The translations under genes and the position numbers were made by a program. From Acetobacteraceae bacterium (GTDB lineage Bacteria > Pseudomonadota > Alphaproteobacteria > Acetobacterales > Acetobacteraceae): DNA of 64,000 bases. Below, one piece after another: positions 37,098-46,553 of this stretch (position 1 is its first letter; each line of letters begins with the position of its first letter). The notes below the pieces were generated by a model. That model ran no database searches and was not told where the DNA came from. It was given only the letters and a program-made list of their open reading frames with translations. The stretch spans positions 62,001 to 126,000 of the forward strand of contig CANJLW010000008.1 in NCBI GenBank assembly GCA_947475245.1, read 5' to 3'.

Positions 37098-37699
37098 TCG
37101 CCCTCCGCACCCGCAAGGCGCGGGCCGCGGCGGGCGTTTCCCTGGCGCTGCTGCCCTTCGCCATCGGCTTTGTCTGGTTCGTCCACCTGACCTACCTGCC
37201 GGCCGATCCCGCGCCGCGCGCCGACGGCATCGTCGTGCTGACCGGCGGTGCCGAACGCATAGAGGTCGCGCTGCGCCTGCTGGCCGACGGACGCGCGGAA
37301 AAGCTGCTGATCAGCGGCACCGGCGGCGGCGCCGATCTGCGCGGCTTCGCCGGCCGAGCAGGGGTGGACGCGGAACGGTTCGCGGATCGGGTGACGTTGG
37401 GGTACAGTGCCACGACAACCCACGGCAACGCGGCGGAAACCGCAGCCTGGGCCAAAGACAACCATATCGGATCGCTGATCGTCGTGACTGCCTATTATCA
37501 TATGCCCAGAGCCATGTTGGAGTTTCGCCGCGTCGTGCGGAACGTCGAATTACTGTCCTTTCCCGTCGATCGCTCGCAGCGCAACGGCCTCGGGCGCATG
37601 CTCGCCGCGCGCCTGTTGGTCGAGGAGTACTGCAAGTACCTCGCCGTCACGGTCGGCGTGACCGACTGGCTGCCGCCCCGCGCCGGGAGGCCCGCGTGA
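37094..37699 (+). CDS. YdcF-family (DUF218) protein with apparent ATA start
   Basis: 201 residues if begun at ATA. Residues about 14-35 form a membrane helix (GVSLALLPFAIGFVWFVHL), followed by DGIVVLTGGAERI, LLISGTGGG and SLIVVTAYYHMPRAM, the YdcF/ElyC pattern (envelope-related proteins). No ATG, GTG or TTG occurs in frame until a GTG inside the conserved VVLTGG motif, which would remove the helix. A good GGAGG sits ten bases before ATA, and ATAA replaces the usual ATGA overlap with the ggt stop. Confidence 0.78.
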   Translation: MIALRTRKARAAAGVSLALLPFAIGFVWFVHLTYLPADPAPRADGIVVLTGGAERIEVALRLLADGRAEKLLISGTGGGADLRGFAGRAGVDAERFADRVTLGYSATTTHGNAAETAAWAKDNHIGSLIVVTAYYHMPRAMLEFRRVVRNVELLSFPVDRSQRNGLGRMLAARLLVEEYCKYLAVTVGVTDWLPPRAGRPA

Positions 37700-38424
37700 T
37701 CCTGTTGCGCTCGCTCCTGTTCAATATCGTCTTCTACGGTTCCACCTTTCTGATCGTGCTTCCCGCCACCGTGGTCCGGCTGATCTCCCCCGCCGGCGTG
37801 ATGCCGCTCGCGCGGTTCTGGACCCGCTTCGTGCTGGCCAATCTGCGCCTGATCTGCCGCATTCGGATCCAGATCGACGGGCTGGACAATCTGCCCGCCG
37901 GCCCCGCGCTGATCGCATCCCGCCATGAATCCGCGTTCGACACGCTGCTGTGGCCGACGCTGGCGCCGCGCTTCTGCTTCGTTCTGAAGCAGGAGTTGCT
38001 GCGCATTCCGCTGTTCGGCAAGCTGCTGCTGGCCACCGGCATGATCGCCATCGACCGCGACGGCGGCGGCGCGACGATCCGATCGATGGTGCGCCAGGCC
38101 GAACAGGCGGTGAAGGACGGGCGGCAGATCGTCATTTTCCCCGAGGGCACGCGCGCCCCGCCCGGCGTGCTGTTGCCGCTGCACCCCGGCGTCGCCGCCT
38201 TGGCCTCACGCACCGGCCTGCCGGTCATCCCCGTGGAAACCGATTCCGGCACGCTGTGGGGCCGAGAATCCTTTCTGAAGCGCCCCGGCGTCATTCGCGT
38301 CGTCATCCATCCGCCGCTGGGAACCGATCTCGGCCGGGTCGAACTGATGCGCCAGTTGGAAGCCGCGCTGAGCAAGACGTTGAAGGCGCGTCGCGCCGCA
38401 CCGATGCCGTCGGAAGAGTCCTGA
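37696..38424 (+). CDS. plsC: 1-acyl-sn-glycerol-3-phosphate acyltransferase
   Basis: 242-residue membrane acyltransferase that makes phosphatidic acid from lysophosphatidic acid. The catalytic HX4D motif is ASRHESAFDT (about residue 76) and the substrate motif is IFPEGTRA (about 150), followed by VIPVETDSG. The hydrophobic N-terminus (LLFNIVFYGSTFLIVLPATVV) anchors it in the inner membrane. The GTG start overlaps the YdcF stop (GTGA). Confidence 0.92.
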   Translation: MILLRSLLFNIVFYGSTFLIVLPATVVRLISPAGVMPLARFWTRFVLANLRLICRIRIQIDGLDNLPAGPALIASRHESAFDTLLWPTLAPRFCFVLKQELLRIPLFGKLLLATGMIAIDRDGGGATIRSMVRQAEQAVKDGRQIVIFPEGTRAPPGVLLPLHPGVAALASRTGLPVIPVETDSGTLWGRESFLKRPGVIRVVIHPPLGTDLGRVELMRQLEAALSKTLKARRAAPMPSEES

Positions 38425-38425
38425 C

Positions 38426-39484
38426 ATGCCATTCCGGTGGCGCTTCAACCCCCGCCGGGTCGGCGCCGCCGCCGGGGTCGGCTTCGGCCTGCTGGTCGGC
38501 TTTGCCTCGCTGGACTGGTACTGGACCGGACGCCAACTCGACGCCGGGCTGCGCGATTGGGCGGAGCGCGGCAAGATCGCCGGATGGTCCTTCACCTATG
38601 CGCGCGCGACGCATGGCGGCTGGCCGCTCGCCGCCACGCTGACGCTGAGCGATGTCGAACTGAAAGCCACCCATGGCAGCCTGCCGGTCGATCTGACCTG
38701 GAACGCGGATCGCGTGATCCTGCAGGTCAAACTGACGGCGCCGAGCACCTTGGGGTTGGAAACCCAGGGTATTCAGCGGCTGCGCCTGTGGGACTGGCAG
38801 GAAATTCTGTTCACGGCGGAACGGCTGACGGCCTACCTGCCGCTGGGCATCGATCCCGGCGGCGCATACGGCATCGAGGCCGCCAACCTGCGCGCCGCCA
38901 TCCCGCTGGATCAGGATCGCAGCGGCACGCTCAGCATGGCCGCGATCAGCGCCGAACTGGGCATCGCCACCGCCGGTACCGGATCGGCACGGGTTTCGAT
39001 CACGGCGGAAAAGATCGGCCTGCCGCCGCAGTTCCGCTGGCCGCTGGGCGCCGATATCGCGACCTTCGCGCTGGAGTCCGCCCTGGACGGGCCGATGCCG
39101 CCGCTGCGCGACCTTGCCTCCGCCGCCGCCGCCTGGCGCGATGGGGGCGGATCGATGGAAGTGCAGAAGCTGGCGCTGACCTGGGGCCCGCTGAACGTGC
39201 AGGGGACGGCGACGCTGGCGCTGGACGAGCAGTTGCAGCCGATGGGGGCGGGCAGCGGCAAGCTGATCGGCTATATGGCGACGCTGGACGCGCTGAGCGG
39301 CAACGGCGTGCTGAGCCGTTCGGCGGTGACCGCCGCGAAGGCGGTGCTGGCGCTGCTGGCCGACGCGCCGGCCGAGGGGGAGCAGCCGGAGGTCGAAGTG
39401 CCCGTCACCTTGCAGTATCGCACCCTGTCGATGCGCCAGATTCCGCTGCTGCGACTGCCGGAGCTGGACTGGCCGGGGCAGTGA
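38426..39484 (+). CDS. DUF2125 family protein
   Basis: 352 residues. One N-terminal hydrophobic segment (VGAAAGVGFGLLVGFASLDWYW) followed by a large beta-rich domain (WSFTYARATHGGWPLAATLTLSDVEL, LTWNADRVILQVKL), typical of DUF2125 proteins of alphaproteobacteria. Likely anchored in the inner membrane facing the periplasm. The position right after ydcF and plsC suggests an envelope or lipid role, but no function is established. Confidence 0.82.
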   Translation: MPFRWRFNPRRVGAAAGVGFGLLVGFASLDWYWTGRQLDAGLRDWAERGKIAGWSFTYARATHGGWPLAATLTLSDVELKATHGSLPVDLTWNADRVILQVKLTAPSTLGLETQGIQRLRLWDWQEILFTAERLTAYLPLGIDPGGAYGIEAANLRAAIPLDQDRSGTLSMAAISAELGIATAGTGSARVSITAEKIGLPPQFRWPLGADIATFALESALDGPMPPLRDLASAAAAWRDGGGSMEVQKLALTWGPLNVQGTATLALDEQLQPMGAGSGKLIGYMATLDALSGNGVLSRSAVTAAKAVLALLADAPAEGEQPEVEVPVTLQYRTLSMRQIPLLRLPELDWPGQ

Positions 39485-39649
39485 AGTCTCGGGCATAAAT
39501 ACTTGTCATCCAACTATTTTATACAAATATCGCCGCCGGTGGGAAAATAACGGAAAAATCACGTCATCAAGACAGGGCGCGTCATAGCGCCCGAGTACAA
39601 CCGCAAGCGACACGCTCCGGACCGGCCGGAGCCTGGGCGAGGGTTGCAG
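39485..39649. other. AT-richer intergenic region before the terpene synthase gene
   Basis: 165 bases. The stretch 39495-39565 is much richer in A and T than its surroundings (CTATTTTATACAAATAT), so it probably holds the promoter for the following gene. No clear -35/-10 pair with standard spacing could be picked out. Confidence 0.4.
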
Positions 39650-40753
39650 ATGACGGCTACGGCTTCGATGGAACGGACAGCGCCGCGAGTGGTATCGTTG
39701 ACATCGAAAGCGGTGCCGCCGCCTCGGACTCACTACCCGGACAATACGACCGCCGAGGTTGCCTGGGCGATGTCGTCCATTCGCGCAATGGTCAAACAAC
39801 TTCCATACGAAACAGTATCAGGAACGACAACTCTGGGTTGGAGCACGACCATTCCGGGATGGCCGCACGGTTCGCCACCGGACGATCCCGACATTCTCGA
39901 CAGGATCGACCGATTTCTGGGGGGTCACGGGGTTTTCGCGGAAAATCCGCACGCGGCAAAAACAGTCGCGAAACTGGGGCCGGCCGAGATCGCGCGTTAT
40001 TGGTTCCCGCGCGTCGAGCAAAAGAAAAGCGACATTCTCGTCATCTATAATCTGGTCTGGTGGCTGTACGACGATTCCGTTGAAACCTGTTCGGACGCGG
40101 AGCAGGCGCGCGCCATCGCCGCGACGGTCGGCGATCTGACCGATCCCGCCGACGAACCCCGATCCGTGCTGCGCGCTTTCAACGCACTGGGACAGGCGTT
40201 CGGCACCATGCCGGCGTCGTGGAAAGACCTGCTGCATCTTGCCCAATCCGACTGGTTCGCCTCCCACGGTCGCGAACTGGATCTGATCCGACGGATGGAA
40301 GAAACCGGGCGCCATCCGGACTGCGAGACGTTTCTGACCTGGCGTTACGTCAATATCGCCGCCTTCGCCCTGGCCGTCCTGACGGATTACGCGATGTCCG
40401 CGCCGCTCGACGAGCAACGTTGGGGCACGCACATCGACAGTATTCGCACGCAGTTCAACTGGATGTGCATCCTCCAAAACGACATGACCTCCATGAACTG
40501 CGGCAAGGACGGCGCTCGGCTGAACATGGCCAAGGCCCTGTGCGCGGAATTCGACATCGACCTCGCATCCGCTTTCCACATCATGACCCGCCTGCACGAA
40601 CAATGCGTCGGCAAGTTATCGGCGGCCTGCACCCAATTCGCGCACGACGCCGATTACGATCCGCTGGTCATGGAATGGATCGCGCTGAACGTGGATCTGG
40701 CCCGCGGACTGGCGATTTTCCATGCCACGGCGCTGCGCTACGGCGATCACTGA
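39650..40753 (+). CDS. Class I terpene synthase
   Basis: 367 residues. The Asp-rich metal motif is DDSVE within WWLYDDSVE (about residue 135). An NSE-like motif NDMTSMNCGKD lies near 280 and a C-terminal RY pair (ALRYGDH) occurs where cyclases have it, with WIALNVDLARG before it. Spacing within NSE differs from the usual NDxxSxxKE by two residues. Such enzymes cyclise farnesyl or geranyl diphosphate. No prenyltransferase or P450 is adjacent, so the product cannot be predicted. An ATG with CGAGGG upstream is used. Confidence 0.72.
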   Translation: MTATASMERTAPRVVSLTSKAVPPPRTHYPDNTTAEVAWAMSSIRAMVKQLPYETVSGTTTLGWSTTIPGWPHGSPPDDPDILDRIDRFLGGHGVFAENPHAAKTVAKLGPAEIARYWFPRVEQKKSDILVIYNLVWWLYDDSVETCSDAEQARAIAATVGDLTDPADEPRSVLRAFNALGQAFGTMPASWKDLLHLAQSDWFASHGRELDLIRRMEETGRHPDCETFLTWRYVNIAAFALAVLTDYAMSAPLDEQRWGTHIDSIRTQFNWMCILQNDMTSMNCGKDGARLNMAKALCAEFDIDLASAFHIMTRLHEQCVGKLSAACTQFAHDADYDPLVMEWIALNVDLARGLAIFHATALRYGDH

Positions 40754-40757
40754 CGTC

Positions 40758-41537
40758 CTATCGTTTCCGGCGCGCGACGAACGCCCCCATCAGCCGCTTG
40801 GTTTCCTCCGTCCCATGCGCCGCCGCGACCGCGCGGATGCCCTGCTGCACGGAATCGGCGATCGACATGCGTTCCCAGTCGCGGATCAGTTCCTTTTGCG
40901 CGCGGATCGCATTCGGCCCGGCCGACAGGATCGCCGCCACCCATTCCTCGACCGCCGCATCCAACCCCTCGGGCGTCGCGATGCGTTCGACCAGATGGCA
41001 CTCCGCCGCTTCCCTCGCGTCGATATGCCGCCCCGTGAACACCAGTTCGCGCGTCTTGCCCCAACCGATCAGTTGCGGCAGCAAACAGGCTTCCATGCCC
41101 GACGGCAGGCCGAACAGCACCTCCGGCATGCCGAACCGCGCGGTATCGACCGCGGCACGCATGTCGCAGGCCACCGCGATTTCCAACCCGGCGCCGAAGC
41201 AATAGCCGTTGATCCGCGCGATCACCGGCACCGACGCGCGTCGGATCGCCTCGCACGCGCGATGCGTCAGCGCCGGCCCTTCGGACGCCTGGGCGTCGTG
41301 ATGCCCGAAACCCGACATTTCCTTAAGGTTCGCGCCGCCGATAAAGGCGCGATCCCCCGCCCCGGTCAGCACGATCGCCCGCAGCCTGGGATCGGCGGAG
41401 ACGCGTTCAATCGCCTCCGCCAGTTCCCGCTTCCCCGCGTTTCCCAGCGCGTTGCGCTGTTCGGCGTTGTTCACCGTCACGCGGGCAAGCGTCCCGGCCT
41501 CCCCGCGATCGTCGATCGCGACGAGGATCAGGCTCAT
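40758..41537 (-). CDS. Enoyl-CoA hydratase/isomerase family protein
   Basis: 259-residue crotonase-fold enzyme: RAFIGGANLKEM (CoA and oxyanion region), INGYCFGAGLEIAVACDMR, and ARFGMPEVLFGLPSGM. Likely hydrates or isomerises an acyl-CoA. Its start overlaps the upstream isomerase stop by four bases, so it belongs to an operon with thioredoxin-fold enzymes that may process an aromatic or xenobiotic compound. Confidence 0.87.
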   Translation of the reverse strand: MSLILVAIDDRGEAGTLARVTVNNAEQRNALGNAGKRELAEAIERVSADPRLRAIVLTGAGDRAFIGGANLKEMSGFGHHDAQASEGPALTHRACEAIRRASVPVIARINGYCFGAGLEIAVACDMRAAVDTARFGMPEVLFGLPSGMEACLLPQLIGWGKTRELVFTGRHIDAREAAECHLVERIATPEGLDAAVEEWVAAILSAGPNAIRAQKELIRDWERMSIADSVQQGIRAVAAAHGTEETKRLMGAFVARRKR

Positions 41538-42145
41538 CCGCGGCGGGCCAGCACGGCGGCGCGGATCAGCGGCATGCGATCGTTGCCGAAATACATGTCG
41601 TCGCCGCCGACGAACATCGTCGGCGATCCGTAGCCGCCGCGATCGATCAGTTCCTGCGTGTTATTGCGCAGACGATCCTTCGTCGGTTGCAGGTCGATGC
41701 CCGCGAGCACTTCCTGCGGATCGACGCCGGCCTTGGCGCAGATTTCCGCCAGCACCGGGACCTGGGAAATATCCTTGTCGTCGCCCCAATAGGCGTCGAA
41801 GGCGGCCAGCGCGAAGGGCACCAGGTGATCCGTGCCTTCCAGGAAGCAGCAGGCGCGCATCACCTTGACGCTGTTCACCGGGAACACGCTGGGGCGGTAC
41901 ATCACCCGCAGGCCCAGGAAGCGCGCCCAGTCCAACTGGTCCTTTTTGTTTTGCGCGGCTTTCGCCGGGACCGGCTTGGTGGTGCTGTTGTGCACGCTGG
42001 GGTTGACCGCGTTGAACACGCCGCCCACCAGATGCGGACGGAACGCGATCGTGCAGTCGATCTCCTTTTGCATCTCCAACAGGCTGTGGAACGCGAAATA
42101 CGTCCAGGGGCTGGAACAGTCGAAGAAGCACTCGATTTCGGCCAT
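41534..42145 (-). CDS. 2-hydroxychromene-2-carboxylate isomerase family protein
   Basis: 203-residue DsbA-like (kappa-GST) fold protein. The N-terminal FDCSSPWTYFAFHSL is the family's glutathione/serine site, and the C-terminal GGYGSPTMFVGGDDMYFGNDRM is typical. Members isomerise aromatic intermediates in naphthalene-type degradation, though most homologues have unknown substrates. Coupled to the enoyl-CoA hydratase and 29 bases downstream of a GST gene. Confidence 0.85.
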   Translation of the reverse strand: MAEIECFFDCSSPWTYFAFHSLLEMQKEIDCTIAFRPHLVGGVFNAVNPSVHNSTTKPVPAKAAQNKKDQLDWARFLGLRVMYRPSVFPVNSVKVMRACCFLEGTDHLVPFALAAFDAYWGDDKDISQVPVLAEICAKAGVDPQEVLAGIDLQPTKDRLRNNTQELIDRGGYGSPTMFVGGDDMYFGNDRMPLIRAAVLARRG

Positions 42146-42174
42146 TTTGTCGTCTCCGTAAGTTTATGTCGTGA

Positions 42175-42900
42175 TTATTCCGCGGGCACCGGACGGGCGC
42201 GCTGATTGTAAAGCATCCTGGCGCGCCGTTCCTGCTCCTCCCGCGACAGGCTCGCGGGATCGTTCTGCAGGTGCGCGCCGGCCGCCATGCCGCGCTGCAC
42301 GCCGGGGCGCGCGGCCAGTTCGTCGAACCAGCGCTTGAAGTAGGGGAATTCCTCGATATCCTGGCCCTGGGCTTTCCAGTTGATGGTCCAGGGATAGCAG
42401 ATCATATCGGCAATGGTATAATCGTCGCCGATCAGATACCGGTTCTTGTACAACTGGTTGTTCAGCACGCCATAGATGCGGTTCACCTCGTCGGTGAAGC
42501 GGCGCACGGCATAGGACTGATCGCCCTGATTATCGCCCAGCCGGCGGAAATGGCCGCATTCGCCGGATTTCGGCCCCTGATTGGCCATCTGCCAGATCAG
42601 CCATTCCTGCACCGCGTGCTTGCGACGCAGGTCCTGCGGATAAAACTTCCCGACCTTTTCGGCCAGATACAGCATGATCGCGCCGGATTCGAAGATCGCG
42701 ATCGGCTCGCCGCCGCCCGTCGGCAGGTGATCGACCATCACGGGCATGCGATGGTTGGGGTTCATGCGCAGGAATTCCGGCGTGAACTGATCGCCCGCGC
42801 CGATGTTGCAGGGGATCAGGTTGAACGGAATCCCCGCTTCCTCCAGCAGAATTGTCACCTTCTTGCCGTTCGGCGTTGGCCAGAAATGCAGATCGATCAT
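42175..42900 (-). CDS. Glutathione S-transferase (Nu class, YghU/YfcG-like)
   Basis: 241 residues. The N-terminal thioredoxin domain has WPTPNGKKVTILLEEAG, the Nu-class glutathione disulfide reductase signature, with IFESGAIMLYLAEK and an all-helical C-terminal domain (DYTIADMICYPWTINW). The start follows GGAAGGAACC. First gene of the GST-isomerase-hydratase operon. Confidence 0.9.
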   Translation of the reverse strand: MIDLHFWPTPNGKKVTILLEEAGIPFNLIPCNIGAGDQFTPEFLRMNPNHRMPVMVDHLPTGGGEPIAIFESGAIMLYLAEKVGKFYPQDLRRKHAVQEWLIWQMANQGPKSGECGHFRRLGDNQGDQSYAVRRFTDEVNRIYGVLNNQLYKNRYLIGDDYTIADMICYPWTINWKAQGQDIEEFPYFKRWFDELAARPGVQRGMAAGAHLQNDPASLSREEQERRARMLYNQRARPVPAE

Positions 42901-42992
42901 GCTCGGTTCCTTCCCCATTCGCGTCCCGACAACCTAGCGCTTCCGCGCGGATCAGGCCACACTGCGGCTTTATCAGGCTGGATGACCGTCAC

Positions 42993-43706
42993 GTGACCAA
43001 CGCTTCCGACATCGTTCTTGTTCACAGTTCCGACCTTCACGTCGACAGCGACCCGCACCAGGGCCCGTACGGCGATGACGGCACCACCGGTTTGCGCGTG
43101 GTGCTGGACGCCGGCAAGGCGCACAATGCCGACTTCGTGCTGCTGCTGGGCGACGTGTTCGACAATAATCGCCAGCCCGAGGAGATCATGCAACGCTCGG
43201 TCGAACTGCTGGCCGATGCCGGTCGCCACGTCGTGATCCTGCCCGGCAACCACGACCCGCTGACCCCCGACACGGTCTGGCGGCGCGGCGGCATCAACCG
43301 CCTGCCGCATGTCCATATTCTCGGCGAAACCCACGAAAAGGCCGTGCATTTCCCCGATTTCGACGTGGAATTCTGGGGCCATGCGCATGTCGATTACGAC
43401 AACATGGTGCCGCTGCGCACGCCGAAGCAGCGTTCCGCCCGCTGGCACATCGTGCTGGCGCATGGGCATTACGAGGAAGACGGCGCCATCCCGCTGCGCC
43501 CGTCCTGGCTGATCAGCGACGCCGAGATCGCCGCCACGCAGGCGGATTATCTGGCCCTCGGCCATTGGAACCGCGCCGCCCAGGTCGGCCCCGGCACTGT
43601 GCCCGCCTGGTATTCCGGCTCCCCAGACCTCGCCAAGACCGTGAACGTCGTGCGCCTGACCGGCAACGGCACGGTGACCGTCACCCGCGAACCGATTTCC
43701 TGGTAA
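42993..43706 (+). CDS. Metallophosphoesterase
   Basis: 237-residue calcineurin-like phosphoesterase. Metal-ligand blocks in order: SSDLHVD, LLGDVFDNN, LPGNHDP, LAHGHYEED and ALGHWN. Residue order resembles SbcD-type nucleases, but there is no SbcC partner. The GTG start is chosen because it precedes the first motif at the usual distance. Divergent from the GST gene. Confidence 0.87.
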   Translation: MTNASDIVLVHSSDLHVDSDPHQGPYGDDGTTGLRVVLDAGKAHNADFVLLLGDVFDNNRQPEEIMQRSVELLADAGRHVVILPGNHDPLTPDTVWRRGGINRLPHVHILGETHEKAVHFPDFDVEFWGHAHVDYDNMVPLRTPKQRSARWHIVLAHGHYEEDGAIPLRPSWLISDAEIAATQADYLALGHWNRAAQVGPGTVPAWYSGSPDLAKTVNVVRLTGNGTVTVTREPISW

Positions 43707-43709
43707 GTT

Positions 43710-44351
43710 TCAGTCGGAGAAGATCAGCCGGGGCGGCGCGCCCTTTTCGTGCGCGCAATCCCAGAACAGCCAGGCGTGATGGTGCTGCCCGGCGTTGGTG
43801 TTCGGCCCCATGTCGAACCAGCGGATGCGCCGGGTCAGCACCACGACATGGCTGAGCGGGCCGGACGAAATCAACGTCGCCGCCCGCTTGCCCGCCATCC
43901 ACTGAAACCGCACCAGCAGCCCCAACTGCCCATTCGCCGCGATGGTCAGATCCAGCGCGTGCCGCACGAAGCGCAGCATCCCGAGTGAGGCGTTGCTCGC
44001 CCGCGTCATTTCGCCGCCGTCGCCATAGGGCGGGTTGGTGATCAGCGCCGAACACCCCGCGTGGAATGTCTTACAGGCGAAAATATCGACCCCGCCGATC
44101 CCGTAGCCGCGATCGACCAGGTCGGTGCCGACGACCAGATGACCGGCGCGTTCGATCACGCGCGCCATCGCGCCGTCGCCGCAACAGGCCTCCCACACCG
44201 GACCACGCAGCGGCACATGCTTCAGCAGTGCCTCCGTCACCCAATCCGGGGTGGGATAGAAATCATGCGTCTGCCGATCGTAGCCGGAAATATGGATCGG
44301 ACGATACGTCAGGTCCGGGCCGCTGCGCGTGGGATCGTTGCTGTCGCTCAT
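43710..44351 (-). CDS. N6-adenine-type DNA methyltransferase-like protein
   Basis: 213 residues with a SAM-binding motif (WEACCGDGAMARVIERAG, about residue 45) and the catalytic NPPY motif (LITNPPYGDGG, about 95), as in adenine-N6 DNA methylases of phages and mobile elements. It is short, lacks an obvious recognition domain and no restriction enzyme lies nearby. It may be an orphan methylase or a decoy-type phage gene. The start ATG follows a weak purine stretch. Confidence 0.75.
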   Translation of the reverse strand: MSDSNDPTRSGPDLTYRPIHISGYDRQTHDFYPTPDWVTEALLKHVPLRGPVWEACCGDGAMARVIERAGHLVVGTDLVDRGYGIGGVDIFACKTFHAGCSALITNPPYGDGGEMTRASNASLGMLRFVRHALDLTIAANGQLGLLVRFQWMAGKRAATLISSGPLSHVVVLTRRIRWFDMGPNTNAGQHHHAWLFWDCAHEKGAPPRLIFSD

Positions 44352-44457
44352 GGTGGGCGGCTGGCTCCGGTTGCCCGTCCGTCGCATCGACGTCGCGGAT
44401 CGGGGTCGGACGAACTCTATCCGCCCGCCTCTCGATTCGCGAGACCGGCAGCCGAGA

Positions 44458-45564
44458 TCAGCCCGTCGCGGCGACTTCCAGGACATGATCGGCGATCGCC
44501 AACGATGCCGTCAGGCCCGGGCTTTCGATACCGAACAGATTGACCAGACCGGCCACGCCATGCGTCTGCGGCCCCTGCACCACGAAATCCTGCCCCGGCG
44601 CGCCGCGCGGCACGGTCTTCGGGCGGATCCCCGCATAGCCCGGCTGCAACCCGCCGTCCTTCAACCCCGGCCAATACGTCCGCACCGCCGCATAGAAACT
44701 GTCGGAGCGCGATGGATCGACCCGATAGTCGATCGCGTCGATCCACTCCACGTCCGGCCCGAAGCGCGCCTGCCCGCCCAGATCGATGGTCAGATGAACG
44801 CCCAGACCGCCGGGCACCGGCACCGGATAGATCAGCCGCGAAAACGGCGAACGGCCGCTCAGGGTGAAGTAATTGCCCTTGGCGAAGTATTCGGTCGGAA
44901 TCCGTTCCGCCGGCATGCCGACGATGGAACGCGCCAACTTGGGCGCGTGCAGCCCGGCCGAGTTGATCAGCAGCCGACACCGCAGCGTCATCGGATCGTC
45001 GCCGCCGACATCGATTTCGATCTGGCGGCCGACCACCCGCCCGCCGGTCATCGGGCTGTAGATCGCCAGCACGGCGCCGGCGTTCTCCGCGTCGCCCTGC
45101 AGCGCGACCATATAGGCGTGGCTGTCGATAATCCCCGTGGACGGCGAAAGCAGCGCGCTGGTGCAGGCGAGGTTCGGCTCCATCTCGATGGCTTCCTCAC
45201 GCGACAACACGCGCATGCCCTCGACGCCGTTCACCTCCGCCCGCTGTTTGATCCCGGCCAGCATGGCGTCTTCCCGCTCACTGGTGGCCACGATCAGCTT
45301 GCCGCAATTGCGGTGCGGCACCCCCTTCTCGGCGCAGTACGGATACAGCTTGCGCCGCCCCTCCACGCAGAACCGCGCCATCAGACTGTTCGCGGGATAG
45401 TAGATTCCGGCGTGGATCACCTCGCTGTTGCGCGACGACGTCTCGGTGCCGATCCCTTCCGCCTGGTCCAGAATGATCACATCGCGACCGGCAAGCGCCA
45501 GCCCGCGTGCGACCGCAAGGCCAACGACCCCGGCACCCACCACCACGCAATCGACTTCTTCCAC
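44458..45564 (-). CDS. FAD-dependent oxidoreductase (L-2-hydroxyglutarate oxidase-like)
   Basis: 368-residue DAO-family flavoprotein: dinucleotide motif [16 protein letters not shown] at the N-terminus, [15 protein letters not shown] (the LhgO hallmark), [13 protein letters not shown], and a C-terminal flavin contact [16 protein letters not shown]. It likely oxidises a 2-hydroxy acid to the 2-oxo acid. Confidence 0.88.
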   Translation of the reverse strand: MEEVDCVVVGAGVVGLAVARGLALAGRDVIILDQAEGIGTETSSRNSEVIHAGIYYPANSLMARFCVEGRRKLYPYCAEKGVPHRNCGKLIVATSEREDAMLAGIKQRAEVNGVEGMRVLSREEAIEMEPNLACTSALLSPSTGIIDSHAYMVALQGDAENAGAVLAIYSPMTGGRVVGRQIEIDVGGDDPMTLRCRLLINSAGLHAPKLARSIVGMPAERIPTEYFAKGNYFTLSGRSPFSRLIYPVPVPGGLGVHLTIDLGGQARFGPDVEWIDAIDYRVDPSRSDSFYAAVRTYWPGLKDGGLQPGYAGIRPKTVPRGAPGQDFVVQGPQTHGVAGLVNLFGIESPGLTASLAIADHVLEVAATG

Positions 45565-45629
45565 GCTCCGCCCCCTTCTCGCACGTCCTGATCGAACGCG
45601 TTACGCTGGGGCAAAACAGGAGTCCAGAC

Positions 45630-46553
45630 ATGCGCATTGCAGTGATCGGCGCCGGCGGAGTCGGCGGCGGATTCGGAGCGGCTTTGGCCCAGGCCGGCGG
45701 CGACGTAACCTTTGTCGCGCGCGGCGCGCATCTGGCCGCGATGCGCGCCAACGGCCTGCGCATCGTCGGCGATCGCGGCGAAACCCTGATCCAGCCGGTT
45801 CAGGCGACCGACGATCCCGCCACAATCGGCCCGGTCGATTTCGTGCTGTTCTGCGTCAAGCTGTGGGATGTGGAATCCGCCGGCGAGGCGATCCGCCCGC
45901 TGATCGGCCCGGATACCGCCGTGATCCCCCTGCAGAACGGCATCGATTCCGCCGAACGCCTGCTGCCGATCCTGGGCGCCGGCGCGTTGATGAGCGGCAC
46001 CGTCGGCATCAGCGCCACCATCGCCGAACCCGGCGTCATCAAACAGACCGGCACCTTCATGAGCATGGCCTTCGGCGAGCGCGCGGGCGGCCCGTCGCCG
46101 CGCGGCGAACGCCTGCTGGCGCTCTGCAAACAGGCCGGCTTCGCCACCATGCTAAGCCCGAACATCGACGTGCAGATCTGGGAGAAATTCCTTCTCCTTA
46201 CCGCCGTCAGCGGCCTGACCGCCGTCACCCGCCTGCCTCTCGGCAAGCTGCGCGACGATCCCGACATCTGGCCGCTGTTCGAAAGCGTCATGCGCGAAAC
46301 GGACGCCGTCGGACGCGCGAGCGGCGTGGCACTGCCGCTCGACGCGGTGGAAAAGCGGCTGACAATGATCCGCGCCCAGGCACCGACCGTCATGGCGTCG
46401 ATGGCCGTGGATCTGTTGCGCGGCAACCGGCTCGAACTCCCCTGGCTCGCCGGTAAAATCGTGCAGCTTGGCCGCCGCTTCGGCATCCCCACGCCGTCGA
46501 ACGCGGCCATCTTCGCGGCGCTGAAACCCTATGCCGACGGCGCGCCCGCCTGA
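45630..46553 (+). CDS. 2-dehydropantoate 2-reductase family protein
   Basis: 307-residue ketopantoate-reductase-fold protein. N-terminal GAGGVGGGFGAALA, FVLFCVKLWD with the catalytic-type Lys, QNGIDS and NIDVQIWEKFLLLTAVSGLTA are characteristic. PanE itself makes pantoate for CoA; many paralogues exist, so the exact substrate is uncertain. CAGGAG precedes the ATG. The aldose epimerase gene begins in the stop codon (TGATG). Confidence 0.88.
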   Translation: MRIAVIGAGGVGGGFGAALAQAGGDVTFVARGAHLAAMRANGLRIVGDRGETLIQPVQATDDPATIGPVDFVLFCVKLWDVESAGEAIRPLIGPDTAVIPLQNGIDSAERLLPILGAGALMSGTVGISATIAEPGVIKQTGTFMSMAFGERAGGPSPRGERLLALCKQAGFATMLSPNIDVQIWEKFLLLTAVSGLTAVTRLPLGKLRDDPDIWPLFESVMRETDAVGRASGVALPLDAVEKRLTMIRAQAPTVMASMAVDLLRGNRLELPWLAGKIVQLGRRFGIPTPSNAAIFAALKPYADGAPA

